A DNA stretch of 64,000 nucleotides from Zhengitettix transpicula (lineage: Eukaryota; Arthropoda; Insecta; Orthoptera; Tetrigidae): assembly GCA_037074705.1 (NCBI GenBank), contig CM073595.1:48417639-48481638 (forward strand), in the 5' to 3' direction. Every line of letters starts with the position of its first letter. Within the stretch, counting starts at the first letter, position 1. A program made the translations under genes and the position numbers. The notes below the pieces were generated by a model that was given only the letters and a program-made list of their open reading frames with translations, searched no databases and was not told where the DNA came from. This document shows, piece after piece, positions 1 through 11,515 of this stretch.

Positions 1-35
1 TTCCAGATATTTTCATAATGTTCTACTGATTGCAG

Positions 36-3000
36 TCACTGGATATCTCACTTGGGAGTGGCACTAGGAATTAAAAATACCAAGTACAAGAAGGCAGCTC
101 ACAATCCTACCTTAGAACAAGCTTACAGAAAGTGTAAGAAATTAAGACACCGCGAGGTAATCAGTAAGAATTTGTTAATTGATGTAATAGTATTCCATTA
201 CAGTTTCTGTAACAGTCAAATTAGATTTAAAATGTTAGAAATTGCATACAATGTACAAAGAAAGTTGTCCATATATCTTGCATGATATAAATTTGAAACT
301 CAAAATTTCGCATTTATTATTTTCATGAAGTCTATAAAGCTGAAAAATGTGTTTTCTAAGAAAAAAAAATTGCTTAACAATTGATTGTGTTTAATTTCAT
401 TTCATATTCTTGAGTGAACTTTGTGAAAACACTTTAAAGTTAAATATTTGTATTACCTTAATAATTAGTTGATATTGAATTTGGTTGACTTTAGCATATT
501 AATAATGAGAGTTGATCAGGTTTTCCATTGTTTAAAAGGAAGTAAGAGAGTTATGTTTCGTCAGTAAAATCTCTGTTCATCTTCAGGGAAGAAAGAATAA
601 CGATCAGAGCTGGCCTTACAAGTCATTCTGTTCAAAATAAACTTAATTAATTTTCTATTCCAGAGATAAATCTATCGAGGTATCCACAATGCAACAGCTT
701 TATAAGACCTTTCTGTGTTATAAACTGACTGAATTTTTAAGATTTTTTTGTTAGGGCTGGGCCAGCTCTGATCTTTATTCTTTCTTTCTTGAAGACAAAC
801 AGTTTTTAGTATTCAAAATAGGACTCTTTTGTCCTCTTTCAATGGAAAACCAAAACAACACTTATTATTAGTTTGTTTTCTATTAAGCATATATTTCTTT
901 AAGAAACATTCTATTTATTTTGAGTATTACAAATTGAAAATTATTGGGTTTATTATACTTAAATTTCTTTGTTTTTTAGGTTCTTATGCTTACAAAACAA
1001 CTAGATTTGTCAGAGAGACAAATTGAGAGATGGTGGCGAGACAGACATTCTCAAGACAAACCATCAACTTTAACAAAGTTTTGTGAGTCAGGGTAAGTAA
1101 TGATTTTGTATTTGTTGGTCAAATTTTTAAATTTAAGCATATTTGAATTGCATAAATTTTATTCATTAATATAGTTTCCAAATACTTCGTCTTTATTGAC
1201 TATTTAGAAAACTGTTTACTTCATGAAATAAATATTACCAAGTTGAAGTTTTGTATATATTTCCTTATGTGTTTATGGGTTTTAAATATATTTTACTTCA
1301 ATTATTAAAATAATTTGTATGGAAAAGGAAAGAAAGGAAGGTGGTTACTTACCTGAAATTGAAGATTGGCTTTACCACTCTGGACAGAAGGAAGTTCCTG
1401 AAATTTTTGGAGGTGTTAGCCTACTTCCTCAGGAGAAGGGAGATTTATTCCATGTGCTGGCTGGTTTGTGGAATGCATATCCTTTTTCCTGAGGATATTT
1501 ATATGAGTGAGGATGTGACATTGTCAACATAATTAAAATGGAAAGGAAAGAGAAATTAGCTAACCTAAAATTGAAGTTCAGTGGCACCATTCAGGTTCAT
1601 AGGATGTTCTTCAAATTTTGATAGGCATTAAACACCTTAAGGATTGTGTTCTTACCTCAGTTACAGGTAACCCATTATCTCAGAATCTCCATATCAATTA
1701 TACTCATATGATAAAAATATAATTTCAAGACAATATGTAGTGTTTCAATCAATCGAAAAGTATAAGACTTGTGTAACTGATCTCTAAATGTATGGCACTG
1801 TAAATATAAATAGATGTCAATTTTCTCAACATACAATCTTTTGAATTATATCTACCGCTATTTCATTTTTGTGCAATTCACTCCAAATTCCACCTCATCT
1901 TCCCATATGAGTATACATTTAATTTATCTTTTGGATTACATCTTTGTCATTTTACCATTCTTTTAGATCTTGACCATTAACTTCTTGTCAGCTACTTTGT
2001 ATTATCTCTTAGTATGTGTACCTAATGCTTTTCTTTACAAATAAGGCCTGCTTTTACTAGGACTTAGTGTGCTATTGCCAATCATACACTAAAATTTGTC
2101 CATAGACTTTTATATCAATATACATTTTTAAATGAGCTTACAATTGGTACAATTTTTATCTGTAACTAACTTAAATTCATAAGTTGAAAATTTTAGCTGC
2201 AATAATATTTTAATCAAAGTTGCTATTTAAGAAATAGATTGTTTAATGTGGTATCAGATCTTAAGTAAATCTGTTTACTTAAAAACTTTTTGTGCTTGGA
2301 ATGCATGTTATTCAAACTTAATTTACATTATATATCAGACTCAACAAAATTCTGGAAGTAGTTCTATTAGATATTCCAAATATTTCCATTTATTACAGTC
2401 AACGTACCAATTGCCTAATTTCAGCCCATGTTTTTTTCTTCTGCAATATCCTTTATTTAAATGTCAGGGTAATATTAATTCATTATATTGAAAAGAATCA
2501 ATCATAAAAATGGACTTTAGGGAGTCAAGAGCAAATTATTATATATTCAATTCAATCTTGATTAACCATCAACATTTAATGCTGTAATAGTTTCAATAAA
2601 AAGTAGAATAAATGGTTGTAATTTTATCTGCTAATGGCTTGGTATAATGGAGAATAAACAAAACATTCACTGGAAACCAAAAATTAGTATAAAACTATAA
2701 ATGCTGTATATTTTGGGGTTTTTATTACTAATATTTAATGTGATCCATGTGCAGCTTTAAATTGCGGGCTGAATTTCTCAACTTTTTCCTCCTTTTAAAA
2801 ATGCCTAACTTGAACTTAAAATTAATTTCACGTGTGTGGTTTATCTTGTTCTCTTTATATATTTTAAATTCAAAGATTGGCATTTCTATTCAAATTATTT
2901 TTCTGAACCTATTAGGAAAAATTGGTAATTTTTTAATTAATGAAATATAAATTTTTCTGACACTTATCATGAATATATTTTGTAGTTTTAATAAATATTA

Positions 3001-4068
3001 ACTTTATTTTTTAGTTGGAGGTGGACTTATTACACATATTCTTTTGCATATGGATTGTATACTCTATGGGACAAGCCTTGGTTGTGGAATATAAATGAAT
3101 GTTGGTTTGGATATCCTTATCAGGTGTGTGTTAAAAAACACTTCTTTCAAAATTTGTTCTGCTCAATAAAATGTATTAATAGTAGCCAATTTGGATAATT
3201 GTCTAACAAAGAAAAACATTTTTATACAAACATTAAATTGTTGTGACAAAACACGAAAAATTTGTTCTAACCAAACTCCTTGTTGAACTTCCTGACTTGC
3301 ACGTTCTTCTTAATATTTTGTTAACTAATATATTGAGTGGATGTTTAATAATGTCTTGGTCTAAGTTTTAGTAAACATTTCTAAACCTTTGTATGGAAAT
3401 TTAGATCGGACTATATGTTAGACTGATAAAGGGAAAGTGACTTTATATATGAATTGAATTATACTGACATCTCATGATTAGGGATAACACTATTGATTAT
3501 AACCAACATACTACATTTTGTTCAATTTGTTAATTTTTTATTCTGCACAACTTTCAAACATGAAAGTTTCCAACATGTTTCATCATATATATATATATCA
3601 TTTGGATAGGAAAGAGAGGCAGGGTAAGTGACTTACTTTAAATCAAGAGTGTGTCCAGTCTGTTGATTTAAGGTACATCAGCTACAGTCACTCTTGCCTA
3701 TTCATTTAAGTTAATTATTTTGACATAGTCACACACACAAACATATATATATATATATTGGTATGGAAAGGATAGAGAGATAGGTTGTGGCTTACCTGAA
3801 AGTGAAGTACGGTGTCGCCACGAGGAACTGAAGGTTGTTCTTCAAATTTTCGGAGGCTCTCAGCCTCCTTCTTCAGGAAGGAGTGTTACACCATTCCGTG
3901 CACCGGCCGGCTGCGGACTGCGGAGAAGGAGGCTGAGAGCCTCCGAAAATTTGAAGAACAACCTTCAGTTCCTCATGGCGACACCGTACTTCACTTTCAG
4001 GTAAGCCACAACCTATCTCTCTATCCTTTCCATACCAATATTTTTGACAATGTCACATTCTCACTATT

Positions 4069-4127
<59 letters not shown>

Positions 4128-7100
4128 AACTTTAATTTGGTGACAAAGTCACATAGGATCATGGATAGGGAGAAAGGATATAAATAAATAGGAGAAAGTT
4201 TGTGTTGAAATAATTAAAATAGTTTGTATGGAAAGGAAGGAGAAAAAAGGGGTTGCTTACCTGAAATTGAAGTTTGGTGTCTTCACTCAGGACAGGAGGA
4301 AGTTCTTCAAATTTATATAGCAAGTATATCAGCCGTCCTTAATCAGCAGACTTCAATTGCATGATCCTAATTTCTTTGAATTTGTGCTCTATTTCTAGTT
4401 GGTGTCAAACAGAAATTTAAACCTCTATCTGGAAACCTATGAAAGATGTGGCTTATTTTGTCAGATAAGCCATTGTGCTCTTTTAGTGATTCATGTAATT
4501 AGTCACATTGCAATACTAGAAAAAAAATTGTTTAATAATATATCTTATCTAAACTATCATCATACAGTTCTTGCTTGGATTTGTTTGTATATTGATGGCT
4601 ATTTCTATATGCTAGTAGTTAGTTATTTGTGGTTAGCAACTTTGATTGTTATATTTGACTAATTATTGTGTATAACATTTCTACATATTGTTTACATTTC
4701 TTCTCTCGACTAATATTTGAATTTCTCAGATCTGAAATCATTGTCCAGTCAATAAAGTTAGATTCTGTTAATATTTTCTCACTGTGTGTTTACTTTAGTT
4801 TCTGTTTTCATTAATGAATTTCAACATTTTTTTGTTGTTGCATGGTTAGTCATGTGTGTTCCTTAAAATGACCATTTTTGATTTATTCAGTTTGTTTTAC
4901 TGCGATTTTAGATTTTGATATGTATAAAATCTATTGAATACAACAAAATTATTTGATAGAATGGTTATAATTTTTTATCTACATACAATTCCAGTAATAT
5001 AAACTAGTAATTTTAAATACTATATATGTGTAATGAATTAATAATCTTTGAAGCATTTAGTAAATAAGCTATATAATTTTCCTTGTTTTTCATGTTAATT
5101 AGGTTGTGACTTTTGATTGTTGGTGGTATTATATGAGCTCATTGGCCTTTTATTGGTCACTGGCTGTCTCCCAATTTTTTGATGTTAAACGCAAGGATTT
5201 CTGGCAGATGTTTGTTCACCACATCATAACTATATGTTTGCTCTCATTTTCATGGGCATGCAATTTACACAGATGTGGAACCTTGGTCTTGTTGGTCCAT
5301 GATTGTGCCGACACATTTTTGGAGGTAAGAATAATTTTCCTATTTACTTTGTAAACTCCTTGGCGGGTTTTTGAATAACTTATCTTTTATAATAAATTAG
5401 TTTATTATATATTTTCATCCAACTTGACTTGACATAGACAATATTTGGGTTTTGTATCTTTTTCTAATTATTCTAGAATAGACCAAATTTAGTTTATTTT
5501 GATAAGGACTGCTTGTACTGACTTGTATGTCCTGTTCTGATTCTTAAAACTCAGTTTTACTCGGAGGACAAATAACTTTTTATCAATCCAAACATTGGAA
5601 CTATCTCATTAATTTATTCGCCTTGAAAGATTTGTGCCTTGCATGCGTTCTTTCAATTTTACATTTTCCGCAGAATAACGATGGAATCCCCCAAAATGTC
5701 CACCAGTTTCATCACACTGTTGTTCAAAATTAATCTGTAAAACTATTTTCTGTTCAGCTTTACAAATATTATTTGAAAGACTGTATTGTTTTTATTTAAT
5801 TAGTTTTTAATCTTTTTTACAATGACCACTTAATTTTTTATAACATTATCGTGGTCCAATTCCTTAGTAGCTTTCTGCTATGTTCGACCTAATTGAGTGC
5901 TATAAAAGATCAACAGTTAATATGATTGTCTAACCATGTTAATGCCCTTAGCTTGGATGTACACTGAATTATAATTGCTTTACAATATTTTCAATATATA
6001 TCATGTAGAAAAGAAAGATATACATATATAAAAGTTTAAAATTGTATTCTCAGGGGTGCACTTAAGTAAAAACTACTAAATAATTGCATTTAAAAACATT
6101 ATGATTGCTTTAAAAATAATTTGGTAACTGTGAAAAGGTATATAAAATTTAAATGAATTAATTACATCTAAATAATGACTTAAAATTCATATCCATTTTA
6201 AGTATGAAGTTATTTAAACCAATACACCTCAAACATGTATTACTGTTACACTGATTTAATAATTGTTTTTCAGGCAGCAAAGTTGGCTAAATATGCCAAT
6301 TTTCAGAAAACTTGTGATTATTTGTTTGGCATTTTTACATTAGTATGGATTGTTACAAGACTTGGATTTTTCCCAGGATGGATTATATACAGGTATAATA
6401 TATTAAATTCCACCTTTGTTCAAGCGTATTAGCATATTGAAATGTATTGTAGTTTCAGCTGCAAAGACAATTATTGACAAATGTAAATTGTTACTGATTG
6501 AAAAGTTCTAGATGTAGTACATCATAAAATTTACCAAAAGCACTTCTGTATTTATAAGTACCCTTTTAAAGTAATCAAAAGATGTTATATTAATATTATT
6601 CATTAGTATAGAAAAAATAAAGATATGGAATATATATAGTTTACTTTCCCTGTGGCCTTTTTTCGAACCTTCCAAGGAGGGAACAGGGGTGCCTTGTTTT
6701 CTAACCTCTCCTTGGAGGGAACAGGGGGTTCATTGTTTCCAAATGCCGGTGTGCTGGGTCCTGCACCCAGAGGAAGACAGAAGAGAAGATGTGCCCATGA
6801 AACCATTACACCCTCGTTTCTGACTCAACATGCATTGGGCTGGGATATGGAAAGCCAAAACCCAGCTGGGCTACTGGGACCCTGGACAATAGACCAGGGC
6901 CCTGAGGTACCAAATTTGCCAAAGGATGGCTTTGGTTGGCCATGCACATAACTCTTGCACAGAAGTGCTCACAGTTCCCCCACAGGGTGGAGTTGCACTT
7001 GCCCAAATGCTATTGAAACTTGTTGACACATTCCAGTTTCCCAGAATGGCTCTCAAGTTAGGGCTATCTCCCTCAGATAGTAACAGGCTATTGTTACCAG

Positions 7101-8349
7101 GAGAATTGTGGCCAGGCAGTTTTGTCATTGGATAACTAAGAGGTGGAATCAAGTCCCCACCACTCAACATCTTTGTCACCTGGAATGCTGGGGTCACCAA
7201 CACCTTCCACACCCCAGAAGACTGGACAACTTGGCAGGACAGGATGGCAGCCAGCTACCCAAAGATGTGATTATCAGAATTAAAAGATATGATTGAAGGC
7301 AACTTAGATTTAATTTGACACCCTTTCCTGAAAAAGATCCAATACAATTTATTAAAGGCTAGACCGGTAGTTGAACACCATGGAACAAATTAACTGACAA
7401 TATAGCCATTAGCATAGAAAGATTACAAGAAAGGGGAACATGGGAGATTACCACATTAGATTTACACATTATATTATGACAGTTTTGATAAACTGAAATA
7501 TTATTGAAAATTTATTTTGTATTTGTTGCAGCACATCTGTAGAGGCACCAAAGATTGTTGCTATGTTCCCAGCTTATTACATATTCAATGGCCTCTTAAT
7601 TATGCTGTTATTCCTTCATGTTTTTTGGACTTACATAATTTTGAAGATTGCTCTCAAATCTTTGAAAGCTGGACAGGTAAATCCATATGTTGAGTATAAC
7701 TTTATGGAATAATATATGCTTAGCTTTCAGTTTGAAGGCTTAGCTACAAGTGTAAAATTTTTGGTACAGTGCAGAAATTATTAACTTTTTAACAATTTCA
7801 AATCGTTGTTTGCCAGGCCCTAATTCCTTTTTTATCCACTTATTTTTTCCCCATCCATATTGGGGCATTAATTTCTGAAATGTGTTTAAAGCTTTTAGAT
7901 GTAATTAGTTTTGAGTTTCCCTTAAATCATAAGATTTGTACTTATTTGTTGAAGCACTATATATGCAACCAATCTGTGACCGATTGAAGTGTGCTTTGTT
8001 TTAGATGGAAGGAGACATTCGAAGCTCATCAAGTGAAGAAGATATGGTGGAACTTTTTCACAGTACAGATGGGGATCTTGTTTCAACCCCAGAAAAAAAG
8101 ATGATTGAATGTGATTTTGAAGATGATCTGAGTAAAAATCTGATGAATTCACACGAAACTTCCAGAGCATCATCATTTCATGAGATCAGCAGTGATTCAG
8201 ATATGGGACTTACCTGTGAGAGTTTGAACAGTTCCTGTGCAAGTATACGTGAATTGGATGTTTCCTGTGAGCATTTGAACAATTCAAATCCAAGGATAAT
8301 TGAAACTCCATATAGTGTTGAGTTTGTTGCCAATAATACAAGAATGTGA
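36..8349 (+). CDS. Ceramide synthase (Lag1/schlank type), 5'-truncated by window edge
   Basis: Acylates sphingoid bases to (dihydro)ceramide in the ER membrane. Coding exons: 36-156, 980-1092, 3015-3123, 5103-5324, 6274-6392, 7532-7676, 8005-8349; all have AG/GT borders and phases join, giving about 390 residues. Exons 1-2 encode a homeobox-like segment ([13 protein letters not shown], then [13 protein letters not shown]). Exons 4-6 encode the TLC domain with the Lag1 motif: the paired histidines in MFVHHIIT and the [11 protein letters not shown] stretch, then hydrophobic helices. The last exon is a hydrophilic tail starting [13 protein letters not shown], a typical acidic CK2-like serine cluster. 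The N-terminal membrane segment is missing because its exons lie left of base 36. Family assignment is firm; which paralogue is not. Confidence 0.95.
157..3014. other. Ceramide synthase introns 1-2
   Basis: Intron 157-979 shows nothing notable. Intron 1093-3014 holds degenerate palindromic-repeat copies at 1311-1660; the rest is plain AT-rich sequence. Confidence 0.5.
1311..1660. repeat. Two degenerate copies of the palindromic repeat family
   Basis: The first begins TAATTTGTATGGAAAAGGAA at 1311 and keeps the core CTTACCTGAAATTGAAG; the second starts near 1535 with ATGGAAAGGAAAGAG and is more decayed. GTGACATTGTCAA between them matches the outer end seen in other copies. Right arms are lost. 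Confidence 0.7.
3599..3710. repeat. Short palindromic repeat, GGATAGG subtype
   Basis: Left arm CATTTGGATAGGAAAGAG with a core CTTACTTTAAATC, then a right arm TTGATTTAAGGTACATC to near 3710. A preceding (TA)n tract and a following TGACATAGTCACAC match the usual setting of the family. Confidence 0.75.
3756..4040. repeat. Near-perfect palindromic (foldback/MITE-like) element
   Basis: The left arm (3756-3874) and right arm (about 3924-4040) are reverse complements over about 118 bp; I count one or two mismatches, around a 49-bp spacer. Ends read TATTGGTATGGAAAGG and CCTTTCCATACCAATA. The right arm contains ACTTTCAG|GTAAGCC at 3993-4007 and the left arm its mirror image. It lies in ceramide synthase intron 3, so the pre-mRNA would fold into a long hairpin. 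There is no transposase, so it is non-autonomous. Confidence 0.9.
4071..4124. repeat. (TA)n microsatellite
   Basis: About 54 bases of pure TA directly after the palindromic element. Similar tracts flank most members of the family. Confidence 0.95.
4125..4325. repeat. SINE tail followed by a palindromic-repeat half
   Basis: Bases 4125-4200 match the tail of the SINE at 10917-11215 (TTTGGTGACAAAGTCACAT, then AAATAAATAGGAG). From 4218, AGTTTGTATGGAAAGGAAGG through CTTACCTGAAATTGAAG to about 4325 is one arm of the palindromic family. Confidence 0.75.
5103..5324 (+). CDS. Ceramide synthase exon with the Lag1 catalytic motif
   Basis: A 74-codon, phase 0-0 exon. It holds the two adjacent histidines of MFVHHIIT and the downstream HD..AD..LE motif that are essential in ceramide synthases, and the family signature [11 protein letters not shown] just before them. 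All key residues are present, so the enzyme looks functional. Confidence 0.95.
6640..7290. repeat. GC-richer, CpG-poor block of unknown origin in an intron
   Basis: The ceramide synthase intron 6393-7531 is AT-rich except for this stretch, which is about half G+C yet almost free of CpG and rich in TG/CA. That pattern is typical of a methylated, decayed insertion. Several short ORFs cross it, but none shows a recognisable domain. A short AGGGAACAGGGG motif is repeated near 6680 and 6715. Confidence 0.5.
8005..8349 (+). CDS. Ceramide synthase terminal exon (cytosolic tail) and stop
   Basis: Acceptor TTTTAG at 7999-8004, then 114 codons and TGA at 8347-8349. The tail is rich in Ser, Asp and Glu, longer than in many family members, and contains two similar blocks (CESLNSSC and CEHLNNSN) that look like an internal duplication. 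Acidic phospho-tails regulate vertebrate ceramide synthases; that role here is inferred. Confidence 0.9.
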   Translation: MEGDIRSSSSEEDMVELFHSTDGDLVSTPEKKMIECDFEDDLSKNLMNSHETSRASSFHEISSDSDMGLTCESLNSSCASIRELDVSCEHLNNSNPRIIETPYSVEFVANNTRM

Positions 8350-8860
8350 GAGCATTGTTTTTCTGTGTGAGTAACACAGATTTTATGTTTATAATTATAG
8401 CTTATGAGAATTGATTTATAATTCTTTCAATTTGCTAAAATGTGGGGAAATGCTTTTTTGAAGTGTGGTTTTAAAGAAATTTTACCATTATCTATTTGTG
8501 TTTCGAAATGGGTTAAACTTAACGTATGTTGTCAAGACATATGTCCTTTGTATCCAAACAGGTGGTTTTCCTATGTGTGACAGTTGCAAATTCATATAAT
8601 TAATTGTGACAATATTTGCTGGACATGAAGTTTTCATAGTTTATATAAGAAAACAATGTACTTCCTTATTGTACACAGCAAACTCCAAATTAAGAATTCA
8701 ACCCTGAATCATTTATCTTAGAATACACTTGAAAAGGTACTGGTGAAGAACTGTTGGTTTGTTCTTATATATTGATGCTGTTAAACATAGAGGAAATATG
8801 ACACTACAGAAAACTACAGCTATGATCATTTTTAATCTCATTTGATTTGCATTTATATTA

Positions 8861-8974
8861 AATAAAAAATTACTGAATTTTTTATGTACTAATTTTGTAA
8901 ATCAAATGTATTTAAGTATGGAGTTCTGGATATAAAAATAATTTAAGTTTTCCTGGTGTATGGATTTAATAAAA
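8861..8974 (+). promoter_or_regulatory. Candidate poly(A) signals for ceramide synthase
   Basis: AATAAA occurs at 8861-8866 and 8969-8974, about 510 and 620 bases after the stop, on the sense strand. Either would close a normal 3' UTR. No transcript evidence is available. Confidence 0.4.
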
Positions 8975-9011
8975 TATTCTCAATCAGGTCAAATTTTTGT
9001 GATAACAATGT

Positions 9012-9235
9012 TTCCTCAGCGAAATTCATCTCACCGTTGTCAGGTGGCTGAGACAATTTTGATCAAAACCAATACATCAGTGAAAATTTTAACCAATCAC
9101 AACACAAAAAGCCTGAGATTAGCTTCACTTTGACTCCCATATTGGACAGTCCTAGCAGAAGTCTTCGGTACAATTTGATCAAAATTGTCTCAGCTCGTCA
9201 ATCATCTGATGTCGGGTGAGGTATCACTGGAACAT
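9012..9235. repeat. Inverted-repeat element (MITE-like)
   Basis: GCTGAGACAATTTTGATCAAA at 9047-9067 returns as its reverse complement at 9174-9194. Weaker similarity extends outward (CATCTCACCG-TGTCAGG against ATCTGATGTCGGGTGAG), giving imperfect arms of about 50 bp. The motif differs from the palindromic family elsewhere in the window. No target duplication was made out. Confidence 0.7.
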
Positions 9236-10499
9236 TGTGTTATAATAAAGAATTGACCTGGTTGTTAAGTGTAGAATCTTTTATTGAATTCAGGAGATTC
9301 ATTATGATAGCACGATCCAACACAATACAAGAAAATTTCATTTTAAAAATTGAATAATTTTAATCTGCTAAAATTTGGTCACCAAAAAATGTTGTTATAA
9401 TAAGTATACAATTTTACGTACCCGTATTCTCTTTTGTTACAGGTAAGGCAATACTGAAGAATTGAAAGTAATTGCTTGTCTTTCAACAATTTTGTCCGCA
9501 TGAGGCATAAGTAAGTCATTAATCAAAGCATTGTTTTCTGTGAACAAGTTTTACAAGGAGTCATTCTTTGACTTTGCCTAAATTGTTCTTGTGATATGTT
9601 ATCATGTTTTCATTAAAACAGTTTTTTGTAAACACATTTTACTGGGAGTTCCTGCAAAAGATCAAAGTTCCAAAAGTGCAAGTGATTCTTAGATAAGTGT
9701 TTGGTTATATTGTGAATATTATTCATTTAATTGCATTTAGTATTTTGAAATAAGTATTATTGTATAACTTTTTACTTTAATTTTTTCTGAGGGTTAAAAC
9801 TTTTATAAAAAGTGTTGAGTTGCATTTATTTAATTTAATAATCTTTGTGCTCACTGAAACTAATATTAATTAAGACAATTTTTATTAATGTAAGTTATAT
9901 AAAACTTCTGTTTGATTTTAATGTTGTTATAACATCCAGTCAGTGAGGAAAACCATTTTTGTGAAGACTTTAGAAATTGTTAGGATATTCTGTTATTTGT
10001 AGAAAAATTAAATAAGAACTGCACAAACAACATGCAATATTTCATTTGATTGAAGAAATTATCAGAACTGTTTAAATACAATATTCAAGTATTGGCTGTT
10101 AAGATTCTAGCTTTCATTAAACCACTGTTGTACACTTTCCTTACATTCAGAAAGTATTGAAGAGTATGTTTTTTAAACCATTGCATTTCACTATATAATG
10201 TATTAATGATGCCTGGAATAAATTTTGGTGTTGCCAGACTATTGTGAAACACATTTTATGATTTTAGCCAGGAAGTGTTCTCTACTCTATTGTACCAAAA
10301 TCGTGTTACTGTTTTGTAAACAATTACTAGTCAGGTAAGTATTGTAATTAATACTTTGTTAAAAGGCAATTCAAACCAAGCAAAAATATTTGTAAAATGT
10401 GTATTTTGTGCTGATCTTAACTTTTTGTTGTTTCTTCCAACTACTTTTAAAATAAATGTTAATCTTAAATATTATACTTTAAAGTACATACTGCATATA

Positions 10500-10590
10500 A
10501 GTATATATATATGTATTTGTGTATATGTATATATGTGTATATATATATATATATGTATGTATATGTATATATATATATACATATACATAT

Positions 10591-10666
<76 letters not shown>

Positions 10667-10752
10667 AGAGATAGGTTGTGGCTTACCTGAAAGTGAAGTG
10701 CGGTGTCACTATAAGGAACTGATATATATATGTATGTATATATATATATATT
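10500..10752. repeat. TA/TG microsatellite interrupted by a palindromic-repeat arm
   Basis: Bases 10500-10664 are TA/TATG repeats. A truncated arm (10663-10722: AGAGAGATAGGTTGTGGCTT, ACCTGAAAGTGAAG) matches the 3756-4040 element. TA repeats resume to 10752. Confidence 0.85.
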
Positions 10753-10916
10753 CAGTTCGTTCAAATATCCTGCATTTGTGTGTTCAGACCTACTATCCTT
10801 GAAAATTTGATTTTCATTTCCCCACAGTCCGACAGGACCAATTGTTTATTTGAGGCAAGTCTGATACTGTCTTTCTTTCATATATATACACATACAATAT
10901 TTTAGGAGAATCCATT

Positions 10917-11215
10917 AAGGAATTGGAACTAATTTGGTGACAAAGTCACATTCAAACTTGGATAGTGAGGAAGGATAGAAATAAATAGGAGGATTGCACT
11001 TTATGTGAATTTATATGCTCGGGCGAAGAATTACGCACATAGAAAAGCATATGTTCAAAGCAGATAGAAGGATGGAAGAAGAAGGAAAGACTGAAAATAT
11101 TTGACCCAGGCAGGACTTGAACCCACATATTCTGCTTAGTACACAGACGCCTTAACCATCTCGGCCACCGTGTCAAGTTCCTGACCAGGCAAATATAGAC
11201 AGTCTTATTGTGGAC
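10917..11215 (-). mobile_element. tRNA-derived SINE
   Basis: On the minus strand the head near 11175-11105 reads GTGGCCGAGATGGTTAAGGC (A box about 11167-11156) and GGTTCAAGTCC (B box 11123-11113), as in a Ser/Leu-type tRNA without its variable arm. A roughly 150-bp unrelated body and the tail AATGTGACTTTGTCACCAAA follow, running to about 10917. Not a tRNA gene: the acceptor stem is lost and the body is fused. Confidence 0.8.
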
Positions 11216-11237
11216 AATTATATATATATATATATAA

Positions 11238-11330
11238 ATATACACACATTTGGATAGGAAAGGGAGACTAACTATTGATTTCAGGTAAGTCAACATCGCT
11301 GTCTCTCTTTCCTATCCAAATGTGTTAGTT
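11238..11330. repeat. Short palindromic repeat between two SINE copies
   Basis: ACACATTTGGATAGGAAAGG at the left mirrors CCTATCCAAATGTGT at the right. The core GATTTCAGGTAAGTCAAC is intact. Only about 90 bp long, an internally deleted family member. Confidence 0.85.
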
Positions 11331-11333
11331 ATA

Positions 11334-11515
11334 GTGAGGAAGGATAGAAATACGCTTTATGTGAATACAGAAGCTCAAGTGTAGAATGATGCACAAAGAA
11401 AAGCATATGTTCAAAGTGTGGAGAAGGACGAAGAAGAAAATACTGAAAATATTTGACCTAGGCAGGACTTGAACCTACATAATCTGCAAATATAGACAGT
11501 CTTATTATGGATAAA
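11334..11515 (-). mobile_element. Truncated second SINE copy
   Basis: Matches the body of the neighbouring SINE (AAAGCATATGTTCAAAG, CTGAAAATATTTGACC) and its B-box area (GGACTTGAACC on the plus strand), but lacks the A-box part and the tail. The shared flank TAGACAGTCTTATT suggests the pair arose by local duplication around the palindrome at 11238. Confidence 0.7.

Noticed and set aside
3812..4135. 107-codon frame across 3.8-4.1 kb
   Set aside because: It spans the palindromic element and the following (TA)n tract; the apparent peptide is repeat sequence read twice.
6603..7296. Cluster of overlapping frames at 6.6-7.3 kb
   Set aside because: The frames overlap on both strands inside a GC-rich intronic block with no recognisable protein family.
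10356..10764. Open frames on both strands at 10.4-10.8 kb
   Set aside because: They translate TA/TG microsatellite into Tyr/Ile repeats.
11105..11175. Possible tRNA gene on the minus strand
   Set aside because: A and B boxes are good, but there is no closing acceptor stem and a non-tRNA body and tail follow, so it is a SINE head.
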